Of a stretch of DNA of 64,000 nt, positions 8,368 to 16,280 are shown piece after piece. The stretch comes from Salipaludibacillus daqingensis (GTDB lineage Bacteria > Bacillota > Bacilli > Bacillales > Salisediminibacteriaceae), in contig NZ_JARZHF010000005.1 in the NCBI RefSeq assembly GCF_029891575.1, positions 310,001-374,000 on the forward strand, given 5' to 3'. Position 1 is the first letter of the stretch. Each line of letters starts with the position of its first letter. The notes under the pieces were generated by a model, which did not search any database, was not told the origin of the DNA, and worked only from the letters and a program-made list of their open reading frames with translations. A program made the position numbers and the translations under genes.

Positions 8368-9558
8368 TTATTTCGCTTCAGCAAAACGTCGTTTAACTTT
8401 TTTTATACTTTTTTCATCTCCTGAGTTACCATAAGACACAAGCTTCCCAGAAAGTTTAAGTACTTCTTTCGACAACGGTTTTCTTGGATGAGACACAACA
8501 TAGGGCAACCCTTCATTAATGGACGCATCAACGATATTTTCTTGTTTAGGGAGCGACGCATAAATTGGAAGCCCAGTAATTTCAGATACTTTCTTCCCAT
8601 CTACTAAGCTTTTCTTATGTTTTTGATTTAAAATTAGTCTTGTCTCTTTCGTAAGATTTAATGATGCTAATGTATCCATGTAAAGCTTCAAATTCCTTAC
8701 AGACGGTAAATCTCCATTTGTCATAAATAACAATTCATCCGCCTCTTCGATACATTGTAAATTGATCTCAGATAAATAAGAGGAGTTATCTATTAAAATA
8801 ACGGTGTATATTTTTTTCAGTTCTTCGATCGCCATCCGGATGTCTTTTGCAGAAATGATTTCAAAAAACTCTGGCCGACTAGGAGCCGCTAAAACAGAAA
8901 CACCTGAATCATGTTTCGTCATATACTTATCTATATCCAACTCTTTGCGCGCTTCTCCTTCTTTCACCCACTCATATATCGTTTTTTTCGGCTTTAAATC
9001 AAGGTACATCGCCACATCACCAAACTGAACATCTCCATCTAGAACAGCTACTCTTTGCCCTTGTTTGGCTAATCCTACCGCCAAATTAACCGTGAGGGAA
9101 GTACGACCGACGCCACCTTTTGTGCTACAAACAGAAATAACACGATTATCACTCGTAAGCATATGCATCGAAGGTACATCCTCTTGGTTAAAACGATGAT
9201 GCATATATTTCTCAGCTTGAACAATGACTTCCCTTACTTCATCTTTATCAGAAGAAAATCGAAGCGTATTAGAAGCCCCTGCCTGCATAGCCTTTTTAAC
9301 ATTTTCCATGTTGTCTGGAACCATCAAAATAATATAGACATGAGGATATTTTACAGAGAGTTCTTCAGATAATTGATAGACATTATATACTGTATTTGCT
9401 TTGATGATTAAAATAACTTGACTGTTTTTCTTTAAGTAATCAAACAGCCTTTCTAAATAAGTGATTCGTTTCATTGCATACTGCCGCTTCAGAAGAGTTT
9501 CCTCCAAAATCTCTGCCTTAGCATTCGTATCGGAATAAAAAAGCCATTGGAGGTCCAT
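8368..9558 (-). CDS. cpaE: CpaE/TadZ pilus-localisation ATPase, atypical Walker A
   Basis: A 396-residue protein with an N-terminal degenerate receiver-like domain (about residues 5-115) and a MinD/ParA-type ATPase domain. The deviant Walker A motif reads TKGGVGRTSL near residue 146: the signature Lys is kept, but the P-loop Lys before Thr is Arg. Switch motifs DGDVQFGDVAMYLDL and IDNSSYLSE follow. CpaE/TadZ places the Tad apparatus in the cell, and atypical nucleotide sites are known in the family. The SD is AAAGGGGAG upstream of ATG. It sits between cpaB and cpaF. Confidence 0.9.
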   Translation of the reverse strand: MDLQWLFYSDTNAKAEILEETLLKRQYAMKRITYLERLFDYLKKNSQVILIIKANTVYNVYQLSEELSVKYPHVYIILMVPDNMENVKKAMQAGASNTLRFSSDKDEVREVIVQAEKYMHHRFNQEDVPSMHMLTSDNRVISVCSTKGGVGRTSLTVNLAVGLAKQGQRVAVLDGDVQFGDVAMYLDLKPKKTIYEWVKEGEARKELDIDKYMTKHDSGVSVLAAPSRPEFFEIISAKDIRMAIEELKKIYTVILIDNSSYLSEINLQCIEEADELLFMTNGDLPSVRNLKLYMDTLASLNLTKETRLILNQKHKKSLVDGKKVSEITGLPIYASLPKQENIVDASINEGLPYVVSHPRKPLSKEVLKLSGKLVSYGNSGDEKSIKKVKRRFAEAK

Positions 9559-9560
9559 GG

Positions 9561-10199
9561 TTAACGCTCCCCTTTCACAACTTGTCGAGTCTGTCTCAAG
9601 GTGTCTTCTAGCACATCATCATCTTCTTCATGACGTAACATAAAGTAAAAACCATCCTGATCTTTTGCAGCTAAACTGAGCATCACTCCTTCTTCTGGAG
9701 TCACTTCTACTGTGACCGTTTCATAGCTTAGTGCTTCGTTATCAGTGTCCGCCGATTTTCCTGAAGCAAGTACTTTCACATTCTGTAAAATAACTTCAGC
9801 TGTTAGAAATTCCATTTCCTCGACTTCTCCTGACCCCTCCGTTGTCTCTGAATCTTCTAACTCCTCTGATTCAAAATCAGTGCTATAAGCAATAATATCT
9901 ACTTGCGATCTCGGTTCAATATAGCCTGAAACACCTTCTTCTGATTGAGCTACTTTTAAAGAAATGGCTCGTTTACCATCTTCAATTTCTACGATTGGGT
10001 TAACTTTCTCTCTATTAAACGCCTCATCTGCAAGTCGTTCCTCTTCTTCTTGAGCAGCTGCTGCTAACTCTTCTTCCGTTGGTTCTGACTGTTCACTTGA
10101 TGCCGGTGTAGTCAAGTTCATAAAAACAAATCCGTATACTAATAACGAAGCCATTACCCCAAATATAAGCGACCATATCCAAAGTCTTTTCGTTTTCAT
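9561..10199 (-). CDS. cpaB: CpaB/RcpC-like pilus assembly protein with SAF domain
   Basis: A 212-residue protein with one N-terminal transmembrane helix (about residues 7-28), an acidic linker, and a SAF/RcpC-like domain (RAISLKVAQSEEGVSGYIEPRSQVDII...VTVEVTPEEGVMLSLAAKDQDGFYFMLR). In Gram-negative Tad systems CpaB/RcpC contacts the secretin; with no outer membrane here it probably acts in or near the peptidoglycan. The ectodomain is strongly acidic. It lies 2 bp upstream of cpaE. Confidence 0.85.
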   Translation of the reverse strand: MKTKRLWIWSLIFGVMASLLVYGFVFMNLTTPASSEQSEPTEEELAAAAQEEEERLADEAFNREKVNPIVEIEDGKRAISLKVAQSEEGVSGYIEPRSQVDIIAYSTDFESEELEDSETTEGSGEVEEMEFLTAEVILQNVKVLASGKSADTDNEALSYETVTVEVTPEEGVMLSLAAKDQDGFYFMLRHEEDDDVLEDTLRQTRQVVKGER

Positions 10200-10241
10200 A
10201 GGACCGTAAGACCTCCCTTAATTTCTAATTTTCATGATGTT

Positions 10242-11399
10242 TTATTCTATTAATCTAACACTATACGCACCTTTTTCGTTTACTCCTTCTTCCCCTTCAC
10301 CAAGAGTAACCATTTCGATAAAGTGTCCAATAATACGATGTTTATCTTGACCTGTGCCCATTCCTTCCAGCCAGTAAGAAGCAAAGGCAATGATTTCTAA
10401 AGTATCTCGACCGGAAATGTTATCAAAAGCGCCTTCTGCTACTACGGCAACAGTAATGACACGCTCACATCGACTGTCCGCCGTGTCTTGATCTTGGCAA
10501 TGCGCTCTCTCTTCTCCTCCATTTACATCTCTCGATATTAATTCCTCTATCGCTGATTTAACAGGTCCTTGACTTCTTCCAGGTTCCGTATCTTCTTCAA
10601 GATCATCCCCTATTGCTCTCTCTGTTCCGTTTAAAATTGCTTCTTTTAAAGCACTTGCTCCAGAACCATCTATTGCAAGAAAACCGCAGTTCCCTTTGTT
10701 ACCAATATCGTTTCCATCTGCTTCCCCTGCTTCAAATCCTTCTGCGTAGCCCTCAGCAAAACCTTCTTCATTATCATTTGCATAACTACCGTCGAATGAC
10801 CTTTCAGAATTTTTATCGTACCCATCAATGTAACCTTCTTCGTAACCATCTTTAAACCCAGTTTTATAGTCTTCGCTTGCGTTCCCCTTAATTAAACTAT
10901 TAAAATTCACTTCTTTCACTTTGTTTCCAGGGTTTTCGCAATTAAGAAATGTTCCATCTGGAATACTTGACTCATCTACTGCAATAGGAGCAATACCGAT
11001 ACTTTGAATTAAAGGAAAAATCGCAGCAGTTGCTGATGCACCAATATCTGCATCCGTTATTCCTAAAATTTTCGCAAACGTTAATGGGATATTTGATTGT
11101 TGTGTCACTTTCACATGTTTATTCGTTTCGTCAACGACAACATCACTTTCATCAATAGTAAACCCGTTCAAATCAGCTATTTCAACTGCTTTAACTTTAG
11201 AGTCTTCTTCCGAATAATAAACTTGGGCTCCTGCAAGAGCGGAGGCATCCATCGCTTTTTGCAAGTTACTTTTTTCTGCATACATTCTTCCAGCATCTAC
11301 AGCCATTGCAGTAAACCCCAGAAGAACAACAATAGAAAGGGCAACGAGGACTAATACATTCCCATCTTCTTTTTGAAAAATTTCACGAATTTTTTTCAT
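10242..11399 (-). CDS. TadG-like pseudopilin/pilus assembly protein with inserted GX3 repeat
   Basis: A 385-residue protein that starts like TadG: KEDGNVLVLVALSIVVLLGFTAMAVDAGRMY, a single TM helix followed by the putative Flp pilus-assembly TadE/G motif. After about 170 residues there is a Gly-aromatic repeat of roughly four-residue periodicity (GFKDGYEEGYIDGYD, then EEGFAEGYAEGFEAG). Cysteine-containing segments flank it (FLNCENPG and GNCGFLAID), and a HCQDQDTADSRCER loop lies near the C-terminus. The insertion is not part of typical TadG and may mediate protein or metal contacts. It lies 42 bp upstream of cpaB and directly after the TadE-like gene. Confidence 0.8.
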   Translation of the reverse strand: MKKIREIFQKEDGNVLVLVALSIVVLLGFTAMAVDAGRMYAEKSNLQKAMDASALAGAQVYYSEEDSKVKAVEIADLNGFTIDESDVVVDETNKHVKVTQQSNIPLTFAKILGITDADIGASATAAIFPLIQSIGIAPIAVDESSIPDGTFLNCENPGNKVKEVNFNSLIKGNASEDYKTGFKDGYEEGYIDGYDKNSERSFDGSYANDNEEGFAEGYAEGFEAGEADGNDIGNKGNCGFLAIDGSGASALKEAILNGTERAIGDDLEEDTEPGRSQGPVKSAIEELISRDVNGGEERAHCQDQDTADSRCERVITVAVVAEGAFDNISGRDTLEIIAFASYWLEGMGTGQDKHRIIGHFIEMVTLGEGEEGVNEKGAYSVRLIE

Positions 11400-11780
11400 T
11401 TACTCCAACCTCATTACTGTTGTATTTGATAATTCAAGTGGTCCTATGATATCGCCAATGACTGGTGTTAAAAAACCGACTGGATAAGTGATTGTAATTG
11501 TGACATTTTCACCCGAACTTTTCTCACCAGCAGGACTTATCGTCACTTGACCTCCCGTTAAGTTAATACTAGATCCATTGCTTTCAGCAATACTAATAAT
11601 TTCCCCATCTGTTGCACCAACACTGGCAGCTCTTGCCGCCTCTCTGCCAACATGATCAAGAGTTAAATAGGTGTGGAACACTCTTCCGAAATCAACTATT
11701 CCAAAAAGTAAAACAATTAATAGAGGAATAACTAAAGCAAATTCAACGAGCGACTGACCTTTTTGCGATTTCATACCCAC
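11400..11780 (-). CDS. tadE: TadE-like pseudopilin
   Basis: A 126-residue TadE family protein. The N-terminal motif GQSLVEFALVIPLLIVLLFGIVDFGR combines the prepilin-like Glu at +5 with a hydrophobic helix, and AREAARAASVG follows. TadE proteins are pseudopilins processed by the TadV/CpaA peptidase. The start overlaps the end of the prepilin peptidase gene by 10 bp, and the stop is adjacent to the TadG-like start. Confidence 0.9.
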   Translation of the reverse strand: MGMKSQKGQSLVEFALVIPLLIVLLFGIVDFGRVFHTYLTLDHVGREAARAASVGATDGEIISIAESNGSSINLTGGQVTISPAGEKSSGENVTITITYPVGFLTPVIGDIIGPLELSNTTVMRLE

Positions 11781-12277
11781 ACTCTCCCTACATATGCAAT
11801 GACTGTTCCGAAGACAATCGCCACACCATACGGGAACGTAATTCTATCAGAATGGGAGGTGAAGCTTCCTTTCGTACTTTTCAGTAATGGCATATATATG
11901 AAGGACCTGATCGAATGAACAACGCCTCTTTTTTTCATAATTAGAAAGATCGAAATGACTCCGCCTATAATAGCGGTATAAATAAATGAGTAGAAAACAA
12001 ACGAGACACCTGTTAACGCACCAATTGCAGCTAACAATTTCACATCTCCTGCGCCCATCCCCCCTAAGAGATACGGTATGAGAAGAAGTAATAAACCAAC
12101 TAGAAAACCAGCTCCACTGAACAACAAACCTTCCCAACCAAGAGTGACTGTATAATAGATAAGACCGAATAAAATTGCTGGAAGTGTTACGATATTTAAG
12201 ATGCGTCTCGTACGAATATCGGTAATAAACGAGATGACTAATACGACGGCCAATATGATAGTAATGAGAAATGGCAT
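11771..12277 (-). CDS. cpaA: A24 family prepilin peptidase (CpaA/TadV)
   Basis: A 168-residue polytopic membrane aspartyl protease that cleaves Flp prepilins and pseudopilins. The two catalytic aspartates are expected in SFITDIRTRRILN near residue 20 and in the GxGD motif GMGAGDVKLL near residue 73. About five or six transmembrane helices are visible. Length is typical of the short TadV type lacking the N-methylase domain. It is separated from the first pilin gene by a stem-loop. Confidence 0.9.
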   Translation of the reverse strand: MPFLITIILAVVLVISFITDIRTRRILNIVTLPAILFGLIYYTVTLGWEGLLFSGAGFLVGLLLLLIPYLLGGMGAGDVKLLAAIGALTGVSFVFYSFIYTAIIGGVISIFLIMKKRGVVHSIRSFIYMPLLKSTKGSFTSHSDRITFPYGVAIVFGTVIAYVGRVWV

Positions 12278-12304
12278 TGCCTTTCCCCCCTGTTTTAGAA
12301 TGAG

Positions 12305-12329
12305 AGCCCTACTTTAGGAAAGTAGGGCT
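12305..12329 (-). other. Intra-operon stem-loop between Flp pilin gene and cpaA
   Basis: AGCCCTACTTT-AGG-AAAGTAGGGCT is a perfect 11-bp hairpin with no following U-run on the minus strand. It sits in the 87-bp gap between pilin and peptidase genes. Inference: it protects the pilin mRNA 3' end or partially terminates, giving more pilin than machinery. Confidence 0.55.
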
Positions 12330-12364
12330 GAGGACAAGTTTTCATGATAATTTATAACTACTCA

Positions 12365-12526
12365 TTAAAAAGCGTCTACAATCGATTGGAATACGTCTGA
12401 AATCCCACCTTGTAGTGTTCCTAAAATGGTTACTAATGCAACTGCGATTAATGAAATAATCAATGCGTACTCCACCATTCCTTGTCCTTCTTCTTCCACC
12501 ACTAAGTTCTTCATTTTTTCCATCAT
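12365..12526 (-). CDS. flp: Flp-type IVb pilin 1
   Basis: A 53-residue prepilin with a short charged leader, the type IVb motif EGQGMVEYALIIS and a hydrophobic helix (LIAVALVTILGTL). The G/XXXXEY rule puts cleavage after the Gly of EEEG, leaving QGMVEY at the mature N-terminus. The start ATG at 12526 is set by AAGGAGG 10 nt upstream; an ATG follows it immediately. The gene lies downstream of a second pilin gene and has its own sigma-A-like promoter with palindromic boxes. Confidence 0.93.
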   Translation of the reverse strand: MMEKMKNLVVEEEGQGMVEYALIISLIAVALVTILGTLQGGISDVFQSIVDAF

Positions 12527-12638
12527 AATAATAATTCCTCCTTGAGTTTTTTGGATTTTTATATTTAATTGGCTGAAAAGCAATGACGACATTTCCTTTT
12601 CAACCAACTATTCCCTGGAAATTCTCCAAATCGCTTTT

Positions 12639-12697
12639 GTTCTTTATTAAGAACTTAACCTGTCTCTTACTATAGTTCGTTATAATGAATTTGTAAA
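12639..12697 (-). promoter_or_regulatory. Promoter of pilin 1 with two palindromic boxes
   Basis: On the minus strand, TTTACA (12692-12697) and TATAGT (12669-12674) are 17 nt apart. The spacer holds ATTCATTATAACGAAC (12675-12690), an almost perfect palindrome. A second palindrome, GTTCTTAATAAAGAAC (12639-12654), lies 20 nt downstream near the expected transcript start. The same layout occurs upstream of pilin 2. Confidence 0.7.
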
Positions 12698-12816
12698 GTG
12701 TTTTTTTAAAAAAAGTTTGAATAACTTTCGTTTAATTCCACTATATAGAACGAAAACGTTGCTACGACTAACTTTCTCAAACAAAAAATCATGTTAGGTT
12801 ATTCGTTAATTTTTTT

Positions 12817-12984
12817 CTACCACTCGAGCCTTTCAATGGTATTTTCATATAACTCTAAAACTCCTGTCCCAAATGACATAACGGCTGCAAACGCTCCTAA
12901 AGCAATCCCTGAAATAATTAATGCGTACTCAACCATTCCAGAACCTTGTTCCTCTTTTGCGAACATTAAGATTCGTTTATACAC
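12817..12984 (-). CDS. flp: Flp-type IVb pilin 2, GTG start
   Basis: A 55-residue prepilin beginning MYKRILMFAKEEQG and containing SGMVEYALIISGIALGAF, then an acidic tail ending ERLEW. It starts with GTG, preceded by AAAGGAGG at 6 nt. The type IVb cleavage site G/SGMVEY is intact. It shares the MVEYALIIS core with pilin 1 but differs in the rest, so it may be a minor or alternative pilin. It is the first gene of the tad cluster and has its own regulated promoter. Confidence 0.88.
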   Translation of the reverse strand: MYKRILMFAKEEQGSGMVEYALIISGIALGAFAAVMSFGTGVLELYENTIERLEW

Positions 12985-13015
12985 ATTGATCCTCCTTTCA
13001 AAAGTTGAGGATTTT

Positions 13016-13075
13016 GTTCTTAAATAAGAACCTGTTTGTACTTTTTAGTATAGTTCGTTATAATGAACTTGTAAA
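13016..13075 (-). promoter_or_regulatory. Promoter of pilin 2 with two palindromic boxes
   Basis: TTTACA (13070-13075) and TATACT (13047-13052) are 17 nt apart on the minus strand. The spacer holds GTTCATTATAACGAAC (13053-13068), and GTTCTTATTTAAGAAC (13016-13031) lies 21 nt downstream. Both boxes fit GTTC-N8-GAAC. The near-identity to the pilin 1 promoter, in an otherwise unlike sequence, points to a shared regulator. Confidence 0.7.
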
Positions 13076-13188
13076 GATATTTTTAATAAAAAAAGAAGTT
13101 TTTTTTACAAATATGGCGAATTGTGCTTTATTTAGAATTTTTTATACTTTTTAACAAATAAAGTTTAACGAAAAAGGAGGGGTTATTC

Positions 13189-13533
13189 ATGATTGAAAAT
13201 ACCAAATTAGCAAAGGTTTCCCGCTTAGAATTAGGAACTGTCAAAAAAGCCGATACATTTGCTACGCGTTTAAAGGGATTGATGTTTAGAAGAAAACCTA
13301 TCGAAAATGAGGCACTGTGGATTAAGCCGTGTAATTCTATTCATACATGTTTTATGAACTTTCCAATCGACGTGTTGTTTTTAGATAAAAACGAACGAAT
13401 CGTTCATATGATAGAGAATTTAAAACCATGGAGGTTCGTCCCTCCTGTTGCCCATTCAAAATCTGTGTTGGAGTTACCAAAAGGAACGATTCAACAAGAG
13501 GGGCTGCAAAAAGGAGAGAAACTTGAACTTTAA
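13189..13533 (+). CDS. DUF192 family protein
   Basis: A 114-residue soluble protein with the DUF192 (COG1430) motifs RLKGLMFRRKP, PCNSIHTCFMNFPIDVLFLD, and SVLELPKGTI. Function is unknown; many relatives are secreted, but this one has no signal peptide. The SD AAAGGAGGGG precedes the ATG. It is divergent from the tad cluster and DUF192 genes are often seen near tad loci, so a role in pilus biology is possible but unproven. Confidence 0.85.
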   Translation: MIENTKLAKVSRLELGTVKKADTFATRLKGLMFRRKPIENEALWIKPCNSIHTCFMNFPIDVLFLDKNERIVHMIENLKPWRFVPPVAHSKSVLELPKGTIQQEGLQKGEKLEL

Positions 13534-13627
13534 CGAGGATCAATGAATCGATAAGAACGAAAATAAGGTCTGGGTTCCCCTAGAGGGTTCTGTTGCCTAT
13601 CTCAAACTAAGAAAATTTAGTATAGGT

Positions 13628-13666
13628 TGTCTATCAAATGGTTTGTTCATTTGATAGACATTTTTT
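13628..13666 (+). terminator. Terminator after DUF192 gene
   Basis: TGTCTATCAAATG and CATTTGATAGACA form a 13-bp stem with a 7-nt loop followed by TTTTTT. Confidence 0.85.
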
Positions 13667-13756
13667 ATGTGAGAAGACCTAAAGCTTGCTGGCGTTTAAG
13701 GCAGCTAACTAGTATCACTATATTCTTTTGCTCTTTAATATTATGTAGACACCCTC

Positions 13757-13807
13757 TTGACATACCCCTTATGGTATTTTATAATACTTTTATACCTGAT
13801 GGGGTAT
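13757..13807 (+). promoter_or_regulatory. Sigma-A promoter with two CsoR/CstR-type operators
   Basis: TTGACA (13757-13762) and TATAAT (13780-13785) are 17 nt apart. The spacer carries ATACCCCTTATGGTAT (13762-13777), and ATACCTGATGGGGTAT (13792-13807) covers the expected start of transcription. Both fit ATACC-N6-GGTAT. This G/C-tract palindrome is characteristic of CsoR/CstR repressors. Matching sites precede the genes at 24617 and 58919. Confidence 0.75.
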
Positions 13808-13837
13808 TACAAAATATTTATTGATGGAGGGTTAACG

Positions 13838-14494
13838 ATGAAAGATATATTACATGAAAGAACTTTTACTTTTGGAAGAGAAGTAACTCAAGAAACTACC
13901 GATGATACTTCATATGCTTATGGATCAGTGGTACCTAAGCTGTTTGCTGTCTTTACTGCTGTTGCTGCGATTGGTTGGGCAGTGAGTGTTTTCTTAAGTG
14001 GCATTCATTTCTGGGTACTGCCCTTACCCGCTGGATTCGATGTAACAGGAACACCTTGGGCAGTTATGACTAGCGATTGGGCTTATGTGTTTGGTATCCC
14101 ATTGGCTTTATTGGGAGCCTTCTATTATCTTACAGTGTTATTATTCGCAGGGATGTGGTTTCACTCACGTCATCCTTTAGTGCTCAAAATTTTAACACCG
14201 CTGACAGCGATTGGCGTGATGTCTTCAGCTTTCTTTGTTTATTTGCAATTATTCGTTATTGGAGCCATTTGCCCATTTTGTATGGTGTCAGCTACCGCTA
14301 CGACAATACTCTTTGCGCTTGAACTAGTTATGCTACGCATGAGTAATTTACCGTCACTTGGCGTATTACTGCGTAATGCTCGTACTGCATTAGACAGAAA
14401 AGGTCTAACATGGATGTTCTTCATGTTTATGATAGGAGCTCTTGCTGTGCTAAGCTTTTGGATCGTGACGATCATTCCTGCACCTGGTGTATAG
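13838..14494 (+). CDS. Vitamin K epoxide reductase-like membrane protein lacking loop cysteines
   Basis: A 218-residue protein with five predicted transmembrane helices of the VKOR family, which uses quinone to regenerate disulfides. The active-site CPFC is at residues 145-148 (AICPFCMVSA), and the VFGIPLALLGAFYYL signature is present. The two loop cysteines that shuttle electrons in bacterial VKORs are absent; the matching region reads GTPWAVMTSDW. No thioredoxin domain is fused. The ATG at 13838 is chosen because GGAGGG lies 7 nt upstream. The CstR-type operators suggest induction by reactive sulfur species, so it may act on persulfides rather than on DsbA-like partners. Confidence 0.75.
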   Translation: MKDILHERTFTFGREVTQETTDDTSYAYGSVVPKLFAVFTAVAAIGWAVSVFLSGIHFWVLPLPAGFDVTGTPWAVMTSDWAYVFGIPLALLGAFYYLTVLLFAGMWFHSRHPLVLKILTPLTAIGVMSSAFFVYLQLFVIGAICPFCMVSATATTILFALELVMLRMSNLPSLGVLLRNARTALDRKGLTWMFFMFMIGALAVLSFWIVTIIPAPGV

Positions 14495-14557
14495 TAAAGG
14501 AAAGAGCTGATTCTTGGTGAACTAGAGTTTATATGAAAAAGAAAGTTTAATAAGTGT

Positions 14558-14594
14558 AAAAATGGCTCCGTTCAAATTTGAACGGAGCCATTTT
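14558..14594. terminator. Strong terminator after the VKOR-like gene
   Basis: AAAATGGCTCCGTTCAAA and its complement form a perfect stem of about 16 bp with A- and T-rich edges, usable in both directions. Confidence 0.85.
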
Positions 14595-14675
14595 AAATTA
14601 GGCTGCAAATATAGATACACCTCTATTTGCAATTTTGCTATACGATAAGGAACCCGTTAGGATTCCCTAGCATAA

Positions 14676-16277
14676 TTATAGTTTTCTCCAGAAAACGATA
14701 TTTGCAATCAGTAAAACGGCTCCGTAGATATACACACCGTATTCGAAGGTTGTCATCCAAAAGTGAATCCCGAAGAATATAGGGATTGGTATAAACAACA
14801 AAAACATTTTACCTGTTTCTTGTTGTGTCATCTCAAACGACTCGGAGAACGGAAGCTTCCCTTCATTTAGAAACTTAAAGCAAATCAATACAAATAAACT
14901 CGAAACGAGCCAGACGACAATCAGATCAAACCATATACCAACCGAAAAGATCAGCATCAATAAAAAACTTAATACTAGAAACACTGGAAGATATAATTTC
15001 ACCATAAAAGCTTTCAATGTGCCTTTGAACAAAGGAGTCATGCTTGTAATTGGCAGCGCTCGGAAAATCCAAGATCCTTTATAGTTTTCCGAATACCTCA
15101 ACATGAGGATAATGGTAGGAATCATCATCGATGCGAAATAAACAGATAAGAAATACCGGCTATCGACAATTTCTGAAAATGAACTCATGCGAAGTTCGTT
15201 AAAAATTAAAATGAATGGAATAATAAACGACAAACCAAACGATGGATACACTTTTAGTTTAAATTGACGTTCGTTTTTCATCATTTTTTTAGCAAAGTTG
15301 TAAAATAATCTTTCTTCTTTCGTCGAACAAACCCACGGTCCGATTCGGTCACGTTTCGTTTTTTTCGCAGCGCCTTGATGGGCTAACTTCTCGAGGTTCC
15401 GCTCAAACGAAGGAATGGATTTCACATAAATATAGATGGAAAGAAACGGTATAATGACAGCTAGCACGGAAAATAGTAGCAAATAACCGTCACGCGATTG
15501 GCCTAATAACACTTCAAACAACGCACCGTACCAAACCGGTGGTAAAAACACTTGCCACCATTGTGCCGCAAACGAAAAGTCCAACTCTAGAAACTCAAAC
15601 GAACGAATAACAAGTTGGTACCCGATGACAATCGATAGCGACAAGGCAATTTGCACGTAATTAATGATATCCTTTAGTTTTTCCCCATCAAAAAATTTAA
15701 GGATAAGAATATATAATAGCGCGGTTACGACAACGATGAACAGGTCGATTAAAATGATCTGACCAAGGAATACGAGAAAAAACGGAATTTCTCTGGCAAT
15801 CAAGCTAACAAGCAGCGGAATTCCAGTAATGGTTCCTGTGAGAATAAACATATAAATGCTCACGTGAACAATTTTTGCCGCATTCACCGTTCTTTTATCC
15901 ACCGGCTTCGTGTTCAAGATGTTTTTATCCCTAATATCGAGCAAAACTTGCGAAAAATCTGAGATCATCGATGTCATTAGTAAAAACATCAATACGCCAT
16001 ATACAAGGCTCATCGGAAAAATATAGCTATCTCTAATTAAAATAAATGGAACTAAAATTAACCCTAAAAAGGCATAAATCCATAATGATTTCAAAAATTT
16101 ATTCGATTCATCGTCCTCTTCTTTTTTGCCCCGTTCATTGAAAACGGTCGGAGCTCTCCTACGGTCCATTGTTAATTTAATCTGGAGGATTTTACGCATC
16201 AGTGGATAATTCACATCAAAAAAGCGAAATATTTTTTCAAACAAATCGATAAACTTGAGAGAAGGATAGTTTCTCAT
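14676..16277 (-). CDS. ABC transporter permease, ABC-2-like
   Basis: A 533-residue integral membrane protein with about twelve hydrophobic helices and an N-terminal cytoplasmic stretch of ~65 residues. There is no ATPase domain. It follows the ATP-binding gene by 3 bp on the same strand, so the two probably form an exporter of the YhaQ/EcsA-like class. The motif DFSQVLLDIRDKNILNTKPV recalls permeases of large bacillar ABC exporters. Substrate is not predictable. Confidence 0.7.
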   Translation of the reverse strand: MRNYPSLKFIDLFEKIFRFFDVNYPLMRKILQIKLTMDRRRAPTVFNERGKKEEDDESNKFLKSLWIYAFLGLILVPFILIRDSYIFPMSLVYGVLMFLLMTSMISDFSQVLLDIRDKNILNTKPVDKRTVNAAKIVHVSIYMFILTGTITGIPLLVSLIAREIPFFLVFLGQIILIDLFIVVVTALLYILILKFFDGEKLKDIINYVQIALSLSIVIGYQLVIRSFEFLELDFSFAAQWWQVFLPPVWYGALFEVLLGQSRDGYLLLFSVLAVIIPFLSIYIYVKSIPSFERNLEKLAHQGAAKKTKRDRIGPWVCSTKEERLFYNFAKKMMKNERQFKLKVYPSFGLSFIIPFILIFNELRMSSFSEIVDSRYFLSVYFASMMIPTIILMLRYSENYKGSWIFRALPITSMTPLFKGTLKAFMVKLYLPVFLVLSFLLMLIFSVGIWFDLIVVWLVSSLFVLICFKFLNEGKLPFSESFEMTQQETGKMFLLFIPIPIFFGIHFWMTTFEYGVYIYGAVLLIANIVFWRKL

Positions 16278-16280
16278 CGG

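Noticed and set aside
13569-13620. Sequence reminiscent of a preQ1 riboswitch (AGAGGGTTC ... AAACTAAG)
   Set aside because: It lies between a gene stop and a terminator, the conserved ACCCTC segment is absent, and the next gene has its own promoter.
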